A stretch of DNA of 64,000 nucleotides from Rhyacophila brunnea (Eukaryota > Arthropoda > Insecta > Trichoptera > Rhyacophilidae): assembly GCA_022495005.1 (NCBI GenBank), contig JAGYXB010001357.1, forward strand, positions 124,001 through 188,000, read 5' to 3'. The notes beneath the pieces are model-generated. The model was not told the origin of the DNA and did not search any database. It saw nothing but the letters and a program-made list of their open reading frames with translations. Positions 32,564 to 42,800 of this stretch are shown here, in pieces. The position numbers were made by a program, and so were the translations under genes. The stretch's first letter is position 1. Every line of letters begins with the position of its first letter.

Positions 32564-32910
32564 CAGCGCTAAAATGCCGCCCCATTTTTTATACAGATTT
32601 TTTTATCATCCGTGAGCGTGTCATTTTTGGTCATCAAGGACGTCGAAGGGCAACGGAAGTGAACTAGACATCGCGAACCTGACAAAATAATAAAATTAAA
32701 GTACTGTTAAATCTTTTATATTAATTAATACATTTTGTTTCCAACCAGTGAGCTGATTTTTTAATAGAACGATATTTTCGCTATTACTAAGTTTAGGTAC
32801 TTTGCTATTTCTATATAATATAGCAAATGATTCTCCTCGATTTGCCGCCCTTCGAGTAACTGCCGCCTTCAAGCGACGCTCAATTTGCCTACCTCCACGG
32901 GACGTCACTG
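32564..32910. mobile_element. hAT MITE (hAT-A), left-truncated
   Basis: From CAGCGCTAAAATGCCGCC to the intact right terminus CCACGGGACGTCACTG it follows the hAT-A copies at 35,719 and 61,257, including AGGACGTCGAAGGGCAACGG and CTTCGAGTAACTGCCGCC. The outer 35 bp of the left terminus are missing and there is no TSD. Confidence 0.85.
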
Positions 32911-33064
32911 CATTGACGGATTTTTAACCCACTACGATATAAATAATAAATAATAACCGTTAATGACAACTTTATTATTATGTATTGAGAATGACAGTAT
33001 TGATAAGTATATTGTAATAGTATTAGTGGCTTATTTTTTATACAAATACGTATATAATATTATG

Positions 33065-33275
33065 TGAATGGTTGTGTTATAAGCCCCTTTAGTGTTAGTT
33101 GCAAAGATTTTGTTATGCTTCGAGTGACATTGTACCTATAGGTTTTAGATATATATATTAGGTAATTTGTGAGAAATAATCATAATTTTATTTTGATAAT
33201 TTATTAATAGTATGATCTACCTATGTGAACTCTTTCGATGCCAAATCTTTTGATGAATCGATTGCGTCATCTGCG
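33065..33275 (+). repeat. Dispersed repeat, copy 1 of 2
   Basis: Shares with 36,390-36,555, in the same orientation, the blocks GTTATATTATAGGCCC-like, GTTTGTTATGCT-like, ATTTGTGAGAAATA and GAATCGAATGCGTCAT-like. Similarity is moderate. Class unknown. Confidence 0.55.
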
Positions 33276-33347
33276 TCTTATAAAATTGCTTCTGATTAAG
33301 AATTAAATTTACATAATTTGAAAATATCTCTTGCATAAAAGAATACG

Positions 33348-33415
33348 ACACCCAACGGGACGACTTAACGGCTGAATTCGGGCCAGTGTGCTTTTCCAAT
33401 TAAACTACGGGCATC
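33348..33415 (-). mobile_element. tRNA-like sequence, decayed copy
   Basis: Minus-strand counterpart of the tRNA-like block at 63,677-63,750. The flanking sequence TACATGAAATGCTTATC (33,452) also recurs at 63,786, so the repeated unit is larger than the tRNA-like part. The copy resumes around 33,905 (CTAATCGACGTCACGGAT) after about 350 bp of other sequence bounded by TACTTCAGT and ACTGAAGTA. Confidence 0.55.
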
Positions 33416-34716
33416 CTTCTTAATTACGACGGTTTTAACCAGTAGTTCTTACATGAAATGCTTATCAAATTGCGTAACAGTGTTGGCTATCGGATTCGTA
33501 TATTAAATTAAGGCTATACTTCAGTTGAGGCATGGTCTAAAAAGATCGTGGCTAGGCGATGCGCGGATTGTGCAAATGACGCGTGCTGAACGAAATATAA
33601 TTTGTCATAAAAATCCAACATGCGTCCATTTAATGTTATTTTTATTGTTATATTACTAATAATAATAGTATGTTCATTGACTTGTTTTCTTTCTTAAGTA
33701 AATACGTAGTTTTTTAGTCATCTTTACACGATTTAAGAATATTTTCATCTGACGCCATGACAAAAAAAATCGACGTGCGGACACCTCGACTGTCTGTCTC
33801 CGATTGGCGACTAGTGAGAAATTTCGTCACACCTACTGTTGAAAATTATTTGCCGTTACACTGAAGTACGCTCTGAAAGTAGGTAAGTATCAATTAAATG
33901 TCTAAATTACTAATCGACGTCACGGATCTCTCCAATATTTAGTTTTTATAACTTATAGGCCATCCATGGACTGAAGCAGTATACGGTTTCGAACCTTGTG
34001 CTATATAAAGCTTATCTTTTCTGGTCATGGAAATATATTTCCACGAAGTATATTATAAGCATCTGATCGCATCCGTTTATACCATACACAAATTTAGTGA
34101 AAATATATTTTCATGAACACAAATCATAAGTTTAGTATGGCACACGGATCTAAACCGCATTCGGTTTAAGTCTATGGATGGCCTCTTAGACATGCTAATA
34201 CTTTATTAAGAATTAAATTAATAGTAGGTATCACACAGTTTTACAAGCATCGTAACTCCACCAATTACGTACGTACAAAGTTGTTGCGTAATAATAAGTC
34301 AGAAGCGAAAATGTACGTACGCAGTAATTATTATGACATTACGCTAAGTAACGGTCAATTTTAATATAATATACCTGCCGATTTACAAACAGAACAAAAA
34401 ATATACAAACACCTTAGGTAATCATAACATTATTTATTCTGTGTCACTGACTTTACTATCGGAGTAATTATTTATTGTATTGCAAAACAAAAGAGGATGC
34501 GCTGTATATTACAAGGACTTTTATAGAGATTATTATCCACGTTTTTTGACGTATAGTAATTGCACGATCGAATTTGTTTCTTTTTTCTTAATTCATGCCT
34601 GCTCAGATTATGTTGACAAAATGCTGTGCTTCCAAGAAGCCTTCTCGGTCTTCTTCCGTCTCTCTAGATCATGTCAACATCCTGGCACTTCTCCAGACAG
34701 TTCTTAGCAGTAATAT
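33416..34716. other. Intergenic, possible small TA-flanked insertion
   Basis: 33,525-33,868 interrupts the repeat described above and has inverted TACTTCAGT/ACTGAAGTA ends with TA, so it may be a Tc1/mariner-type MITE. Its TIR is only 9 bp. The rest shows nothing recognisable. Confidence 0.4.
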
Positions 34717-34724
34717 GTTACACA

Positions 34725-35245
34725 TAGAGTTGGTTATTTCTCGAAAAAATATCAATCTCGAGATTCGGGATTTCCAGAAAAGATTTCTCGAGATATCGGG
34801 AAATTTAAAAAAGCCTGCAAAAAATCCTAAAATTAGTGTAAAAACAGACAAATTCCAAAAAAATATGTTTTTTTTTATTTGTCTAAGAAGACAAACAAAT
34901 AGAAGTGGGAAAACAAAAATAATTCAAAACATTACTTATTAAAATAGAATTTCAAAATACACAGACTGTCAATCGCTGCGTCTGACAATCGCGTACGTTT
35001 TTGAGACACAAAATTCCCTGACGTTGAAAAATTGCGCTCATTTTGAGTCGAAGTTGGCTTAATTGTGTTAAATGCCCCGATCAGTCTGTGAACGTTTTAT
35101 GTTTTCTGTTTACTTTTTTCATATAGAAAAATCATTTTTCAATTAATATTTGATAATAAAGAAATCCCGATTCCCGAGAAAAGATTCTCGAGATTCGGGA
35201 TTGAAAATGCCTCGAGAATTCCCGTCGGGAAATCCCCGAAACCTA
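34725..35245. mobile_element. hAT MITE (hAT-G) with 8-bp TSD
   Basis: Left end TAGAGTTGGTTATTTCTCG, right end inverted TAGGTTTCGGGGATTTCCCG, with many TCTCGAGATT and CGGGATTT motifs near both ends. GTTACACA and GTTACACG (34,717-34,724 and 35,246-35,253) form a TSD with one mismatch. 521 bp, non-coding. Confidence 0.88.
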
Positions 35246-35253
35246 GTTACACG

Positions 35254-35499
35254 TAATAGTTTTGAATCATATGAATAAAGACACATAATATACGAGTATT
35301 TTATTATATTATACTATTATATTTAATATGGAAACAATCGAAAACCAGTAAACAGGGCACAAAAAGTCTCCTAAGTGATTATATGAAAATGTATTGATAT
35401 TTAACATCCCGTCGAAATTTTTTCAGTAGGTATCCATCGCAATATTAAAACATGTCCTTTGGAAAAAGTAAGGGATGGGAATGGGGCAGTATTTTTTTA
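35254..35499. other. Unassigned
   Basis: AT-rich, nothing recognised. Confidence 0.4.
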
Positions 35500-36330
35500 T
35501 ACCATGTCCGATTCTAATATATTCAAATCTCTCTCCGGTGGCCTCTACTCAGGGCCTCTACAAAGTGATGGTTGTATTAGCCGACTTTTGTTTTAACGAG
35601 AAATGTTGCCACTTGTTCAACCTATTATAAACATACTCTGATACAAACACACATTGAAAATCAACATGTGAATTTGCCAGACCCAGGATCCAAACTCGCG
35701 ACATTATATACCAACGCCCAGCGACGTCCCTAGACAAAATGCCGCCCCTAGGCAGCGCAAAAATGCCGCCCCATTTTTATACAGTATTTTTATCACCCTT
35801 TCTTTCATGACTCCAATATCTAAAAAATGTGTTGTATGTACATATACTTGAGTATACAAAATTTAATTTATAAATATTTTCCCCCCAAAAGTGGGATTTT
35901 TTTGACGTTGGTAATACAGTGGTTTCTTACATATAATTTGCTCTATCTTGATGAATTTAGGACAATCCATGTCGCTTTTTCTTCACAAAACCTGCACTAA
36001 ACTGCAAATCTGCACGTGCCGTTTCTGGTCACCAAGGACGTCGAAAGGCAACGGAAGTAAACTAGACATCGCGACAAAAAATACAGACTTGTATGTTTTT
36101 ATGTTAATTAATACATTCTGTTTCCAACTAGTGAACTAAATTTTTAATTTAAGATATTTTCGTTATTACTAAATTTAGGTAGCTATTTCTATATGCCTAT
36201 ACCAAATTAATGAATCTCTTCATTTGCCGCCCTTCGAGTAACTGCCGCCCCCAAGCGACGCTCAATCTGCCTACCCCCACGGGACGTCACTGCCAACGCC
36301 ATCCGCGCACTATTTTATTTAGAATATTCT
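35500..36330 (-). mobile_element. SINE-A copy split by hAT-A
   Basis: 35,500-35,718 is a SINE-A body and most of its head on the minus strand; 36,293-36,312 supplies the remaining head (complement of GTGCGCGGATGGCG). The interruption is exactly hAT-A plus its 8-bp duplication. The intact copies at 3,819 and 42,503 show the uninterrupted order. Confidence 0.88.
35719..36292. mobile_element. hAT MITE (hAT-A), 574 bp, exact 8-bp TSD
   Basis: Starts CAGCGACGTCCCTAGAC and ends, inverted, CAGTGACGTCCCGTGGGGG. CCAACGCC flanks both sides (35,711-35,718 and 36,293-36,300). It carries the family landmarks GCCGCCCCTAGGCAGCGC and AACTGCCGCCCCCAAGC. Non-coding. Confidence 0.95.
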
Positions 36331-38349
36331 TTATCATCGCCTACCCTCGAGATGAAGGAGCTGCTTTGGAGAAGGAGCCTATTTGAGTGGTTATATTATA
36401 GGCCCTTTGAGGCTAGTGGGCTAACACAGTGAGTTTGTTATGCTATGCGTATTATTTGTGAGAAATAGGCATATTTTTAAGATTTTTCTATACTTTTCTA
36501 AAATAAGTGATTCGAGGGCCCCTTTGAAATTTTATGACGAATCGAATGCGTCATAATATAGGTATTGGATTAAAACATTTTGTCATACATATATTTGTTA
36601 GGTTTGATTAAGTTAGAACATGGAAACGGTGGAATTGTTTAATTAAAACACCTGTATATTGCCGTACAATAATCTGGCGCAATCATAACTACCTAATCTA
36701 GTTTTAAATCCATGTTGAAACATTTGTTTATTACTTTGAATATTTTTTTCATGCAATATTAAGTAGGTATCTGATATCTATGCACTTTCTAAACTTCTGA
36801 TACCTTCAAATAATTGTAAATACCTACTAAAGTATTATTGGTAGATAGATAATGTACAAATTAACCTAATTATCTTGTTACGATTTCATAATAAAAATAC
36901 AACCATTTTTCAAGAATTTTAATGTGTTTCCTCGAAGGTAAGTATATATTTCACTTTTATTTATGCTTTATTTCATAATAATCTTTTAAATTTATGAACA
37001 TTTTTTTAGTTAATATAACCTTTTATTATAGGAATTTAAATTTAATATTTATCTACTATAGACATATATTTCATATTATATCTAGATTTGTAATTTGATT
37101 GTTTTTTTTATTTATTTTATGATTTTAGGAGTAATAATGCGATAAGACCATGCAGTCTCTCATTACTTTTAAAGTAAAGAAGCGATATTGGACCTGGCAA
37201 GATCTCAAGATAGTTTCAACCTATAGCCAGTCTGTTTTTTAAGCCAACTGGATCCTGGCGTCCTGGAAGGTTGCTAAGTATCGTCCACCAGACATAAAAC
37301 GGTGAATCTACTGAATGACGTGGAAGACGTAAGAATACAGGACAAAGACAAAGATTTTTTTACACGTTACGTGATATTCATAAATATTGTACCAACTTAG
37401 AAATGAACATGGACTAATAATATGAAGATGCACATAAATATTGTTTTTGAATAAAAAATATATATATTATGTTTTATTTCAATTAATACAATGCATTTCC
37501 AGCTGAATTGATTGTTTACACCATAAAAAGAAACACGATATATATACCTATATCTATATAGTTAGGTACATATAAAACTTTTTTTATTAACCATACTAAA
37601 AACATTCAGTGGAAAATTTCTTAACTATTTACCTACTTACCGAAAATTTCAATATTAAAGTGTCACGTAAGCAAACTGAATTAAAGGCCTGGAAGCAACT
37701 TTGAAACAATCACTCTTCTTGTAATGCAGATAGAGTTCACTTTCTACCTGCACGCAATTTGACTCTACTATAAAATATGCAGACACATTAGTAGAATAAG
37801 ACAACAATGTTAATTTTACATATTCACGTATTTACAATAATTGTTATACATATATAAAAATATAAGTGATCTGTATTTGTATGTTTAAAAAATAATGAAA
37901 TTTGTATCAGCTGACATATAAGTTTATCACCAGAGTCGTTTACGAGGGTATTTTCTTTTTTCAGATGCTGCAACTTTAGTAAATAATAATTAGAATAAAC
38001 TTAATTGGTGCCAATTAATTTGATTAGAAAAGAAAAAGTCAAAACAATGTTTTTTTTAATCACTATTCCATATTGGTTTGTTTTTTTTTTTAGATTTAGG
38101 TATTTATGTTTTAAATTTAGGTTCATTTTCAATTTACGAAAAGGATAGTTAGGTGTCTAATAATTTTAAAAGCTTCATAGTAATTTGTAATAATTGTAGT
38201 AGTGTATTAATGTAGCTGTGACTTACGTAAGTATGACAATGTCTTGAAAATGTAATAGTTGTATTTTGTTTTTTATAAAATAACATAATTAAAAAGTCAT
38301 CAAAGTGTTTATGCATGGTGGTCAAATATGTTTGTGAAATAATGAAAGT
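36331..38349. other. Intergenic; dispersed repeat copy 2 and unassigned sequence
   Basis: 36,390-36,555 pairs with 33,065-33,275. 37,130-37,400 is less AT-rich and has broken coding-like frames (KVKKRYWTWQDLKIVSTYSQ) that I cannot assign. This block lies downstream of the cuticle-type gene. Confidence 0.4.
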
Positions 38350-38372
38350 CAAGTAATTAATCAACCAAGGTC

Positions 38373-38378
38373 TTTATT
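38373..38378 (-). terminator. Polyadenylation signal of the cuticle-type gene
   Basis: The plus strand TTTATT is AATAAA on the minus strand, about 350 bp downstream of the stop codon, in a position that suits the 3' end of this mRNA. The predicted cleavage site is near 38,350-38,360. No other strong AATAAA is seen nearer the stop. Confidence 0.65.
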
Positions 38379-38726
38379 TGCTCACCTTACAAAATAAAAA
38401 ACATGTAAACAAAGCAAGTCATAAAGTACAAAAAAGACAACTCTCACACATCAAAATACACTTAAAGGAGATCACAGATGAACATGAATGAACGAAATGA
38501 AAGATGGAGAATGGTGAAAACAATTAACAAAGGCAACAGATAAGTCTAAAGTCAACTAATGAAAGAAGAAAAAGAAGAATACAGAATCAGCAATGATACG
38601 AACGATGAAAGAAACAGTCTTTGGCCAGCTAATTTGAAGACCAACGCTCGAATATTTACAAATTACAAACAAATAATATAATCACATAGTGGTCAGAATC
38701 CAAAAGGAGACGCCAATTGTTCCCTA

Positions 38727-39806
38727 TCAATGGTGGTGGTAGCTGCTTTCTTCTTCTCCTCCGTAGCTGTGGTGCTCTTCGTGCTTCTTCACGTACACTG
38801 GGACTGGTACTTTGACTGGGTATGGGACTTCTTTGTACACTGGTACTTTGACTTCCTTGTAGACTGGGTATGGTTTGTCAACATGGATCTTTACTTCATA
38901 TGGAACTTTCTTCTCTACTTCATAAGGTACTTTCTTGATAACTTCATAAGGCTTGGGCACTGGTACTTTAACGTGAACTGGGTATGGTTTCTCTACTTCG
39001 ACCTTGTATGGTCTGTCAACTGGTACTTTGACCTCATAGGGTACGTGTTTGTGTACGGTCACTGGATATGGTTTCTCAACGGTGACTGGGTATGGTTTTG
39101 GTACGTACACATTGTAAGGCCTATCGACTGGGACCTTGACTTCATATGGGACTTTCTTGATGACTTCATAAGGTTGGGGAACTTTCACTTCATACTTGAC
39201 TTCATATGGGACCTTCTTTTCGACGGTATAGGGTTGTGGCACTGAAACCTTGACTTCATAAGGCACTTTCTTTTCAACGGTATAGGGTTGTGGAACATTA
39301 ATTTTGACTTCATAAGGCTTATCTACTGGAACCTTGACTTCATAAGGAACTTTCTTTTCAACTGTGTAAGGTTCTGGTACGTACACTGGATATTTGACGT
39401 ATTCCTTGACAGTGAATGGTACTTTCTTTTCAACGGTGTAAGGTTGTGGGTATGGTACTTTGACTTCATATGGTACTTTCTTTTCTACTGTGTATGGAAC
39501 ATGCTTCTCAACAGTATATGGTACTGGGATCTTCTTAATTACTTCGATAGTCTTAACGTGTTCATGTGAGTGTTCACCATGGCCGTATGATTCAAATCCT
39601 CCATGTCCTGAGACAGGCTGCCAATCGCTGGATCCACCACCGAAAGAGTGACCTCCTCCGCCGTGTCCGTAGCCATAATCGAAGATGCCTCTCTTCTCCT
39701 GTTTTTTGTCTTCTACTTTCTTCTCCTCAGCTGGCTTGACCGCTGCTTGGTCGCCTTTCTCCTCAGCGGCAAAGGCTACCACGGCCAGGGAAACCAATAT
39801 TACTAA
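38727..39806 (-). other. Exon 2 (main coding exon) of the cuticle-type gene
   Basis: Begins after the acceptor AG at 39,807-39,808 and ends at TGA (38,729-38,727). There is no ATG at the start of the exon; the first in-frame residues are LVILVSL, which cannot serve alone as a start, so an upstream exon is required. Confidence 0.9.
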
Positions 39807-42800
39807 CTGTAAAAAAAGAGAACAATGTTTTTTAGTTTTATTACAAAAATAAAACTATATTTCCTATTATAAAAATCAAAACAGGCATCAAATTAATAAT
39901 TATTTTGTTACAATATACTATAACAGATTTACTGTTATACAGCGGCAGTTTAAAAGAGTATTAAACGTTAAAAATAACCAGAAGTTTATTCGTAATAATT
40001 ATCCTGTTACAATTTAATTGTAACAAATGAATATCCAAGTAAGATAAATGATTCTTCTTGAAGCCACAAGTGAAAAATTAAGTCAAAATATAATTGTAAT
40101 TTGCTCGAACGCCTCGCCATTTATCAATGGATATGGAAGCTTACTTGGGCGTGGTTTAATTTGGTTGGAATTCGAGTGGCCTGTGACCAATTATTGAACA
40201 TACCCGATATAAAGTCATATTGATATTTAAGTAAACATTTTTTTAATAATTCATTAACAAGTGCAAGTACATTAAAATTAAAATTTAGAGAGATCCTGAC
40301 GTATTCTAGCAATTAAGGTAAGTTTATCGATACCTTTATTTAAACCACAAAAACCGAAGGCCAAAATTATGGCATGTAATTAAACACTTCAGTTGCATAT
40401 TATATAGTAATAGTCAATGTTTTCAAAATGTGTGTGTTTAATATTTAGATATTTGCGATTTACTCAAGATTCTTTCTTTCTATTGAAGAATATGCTACTA
40501 TTATTACAGTAGTTTTAATTACGCTGAGGCCTGAGGCGCATACAGGTCTGAATACCCATTCTAAAAAAACATATGTGATAAATTTGGGTGTTTAAAATAT
40601 AGAATAGTTGGCAGAATTTAAAAAAAACTATTATTTTTTTACACTAGTATTTTTATATGTAGTGACCACCTCAACTGCTAAAGCAAAACCATCACTGTTT
40701 TATTAGAGTAATGGACAATTAAAGTTAAATTTAGTATTAATTAGTATAGATTTGATTGTTAAACATAAAAAAGATTTTTTTTTAAATTTAACTTGTCTTG
40801 TAACCTTATCATTGGTGTTGATCTATTTTAAAATGTAATACGTAATGATTATCTTAATATTTCATTAATTCATCCACCATAGATGGCCACGTGACTTAAG
40901 CAAATAGCGTCGTGGGTCCCAGGTTCGAATCGTGGGTCTGGCAAGTACACATATTGTTTTTCAATTTGTGTATGAGTCAGAGTATGGACCTAATAGGCTG
41001 AGCAAGTAGCTGACATCCATTTCTCATAAAAACAAAATCTATTAACACAAACCTCCACCCTGTGGAGGCCCATAATTATGATCCTATTAGAATCGGACAT
41101 GGTCGAAAGAAGAAAAAAAGAATGAATGAATCAACCATAAATAAGTATTTTAACAATCCAGTTTGTCTGATGATGATTATTTTAATTATTACGACCAAGT
41201 ATTGTCGCTTTAAAAAAGCTCTTGTCAGATTTTTTTAATATCTACTCTTACATATTCATAGCCGTCGGTATAACAGTTAACCATATTTTGGCATCTGCAT
41301 ACGCTCTTTTTAAAGTATAATGCCGGTTACTATGGAAATATTATGCGCGCGCAGGTGTCATTAGTGTACCACAATGAGCTTCCTGATTCCAAAGTGCCAA
41401 AAAGCACATTTATTTGCCATCCTTTACAGATTTCATGGTGTCTCTTTAGCGGGTGCCAATTATTGGCAGCAACGAGAGTCGAGTGGATATTAAAAATTGG
41501 CTCCGCGAGCCGGGGCACATTTGACAATCCATCATTCGTGCTGTGGGTGCCCGGTTTGCCGCGGGCCGGACTCGAACCATCAATCACGGATTCACCGAGC
41601 GTCTTTAGCGCGGGAGAGCAACATTTTTTTAAAAACAGAATTGCATTAAGTGTATTTGCTAATTATCAAAAGTTTAATACAACAACGACTAAAATTAAAT
41701 AAATAATAAGTCATACCGGTATATTTAGTCATGTATGGATCATTTATTGACAAGTAGTAGGCACTATAAGAATAATACCCGTTATATAAAATGAATGTTG
41801 TATCATTCATGTTGATTGATGTTTCAGTACTTTTAATTAAATCACTTTAATTATCAATGAATTTTAAATACTATTGTATAATGGTAAAAAAAACACGTAA
41901 TGTTTTAGATTTAATTTTAATTCACGTAATATTAATAAAGACATATTATCATATTAATATTTTTAAGTAGTTATAACAATGCTAATAGATATTAATACTA
42001 CTTTCTCTTGTCATATAAATCCTTATATTATATCAGTGAATGTTTGAAATCGATTATAACCATTAACAAAAAACGTTGGTTTTTTTTAATAACATCGTAT
42101 TGATACCCAGTGTTTGGAGTACCGAACCGCCCCCAAATTTTAAAAAAAATTACTGTCATCATAATACGTATTTTTTGTATATCATTTTTTTAAATTCTGC
42201 GTATACGGGAAGTAGACAAAAATTGATCAACTAAACAGAAATTGTCACAGGATTTAGTTTACTTTTTACATTAAAGATTAGATGTTTTAATAAATGTAAT
42301 ATTTTCACGTTTTAGTATTCACAGTGAAGTAGCATTTTTGCATAGTGAATAGATGGGTGTTCAAGTCCCAGACTATACTACTTTATGTGTGTTTATTTTT
42401 AAATGAACATCTGTAGCATTTTTCTTTTCTCTATACATGAATAAGGTTATAGCATATGCCTAACAAACAATGGTCGGAAAATTGATTATCTACATTTTTT
42501 TCCGACCATGTTCGATCCTAAGATCATATGGACGCCACCACAGAGTAGAGGTTTGTATTAACACATTTTGTCTTTACGAGAAATGGATGTCAGCCACTTT
42601 GCTCAACCTATTAGGTCCATACTCTGACTCATACACAAATTGAAAAATTATATGTATAAAAATTTACCATACCCAGGATTCGAACCTGGGACCCACGACG
42701 CGATAGGCCAACGCTTAAGCCGCGCAGCCATCGTTTATATACGTGTAGTGAAAAGACTCGTCATTATATTATTTACAAAATTTAAACAGTTACGGATGTC

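Noticed and set aside
37130..37400. Possible exon or gene fragment downstream of the cuticle-type gene
   Set aside because: Some translations look protein-like but stops occur in every frame and no family is recognised.
38730..39651. Long plus-strand frames opposite the cuticle-type exon (171, 93 and 63 codons)
   Set aside because: They are antisense shadows of the repetitive V-P-Y coding exon; their Trp/Phe/Tyr-rich composition results from the complement of Lys/Val/Pro codons.
41330..41702. Overlapping frames of 85 and 119 codons on both strands
   Set aside because: They fall in a GC-rich tRNA-derived SINE-like block inside the intron; frames open on both strands reflect composition, not coding.
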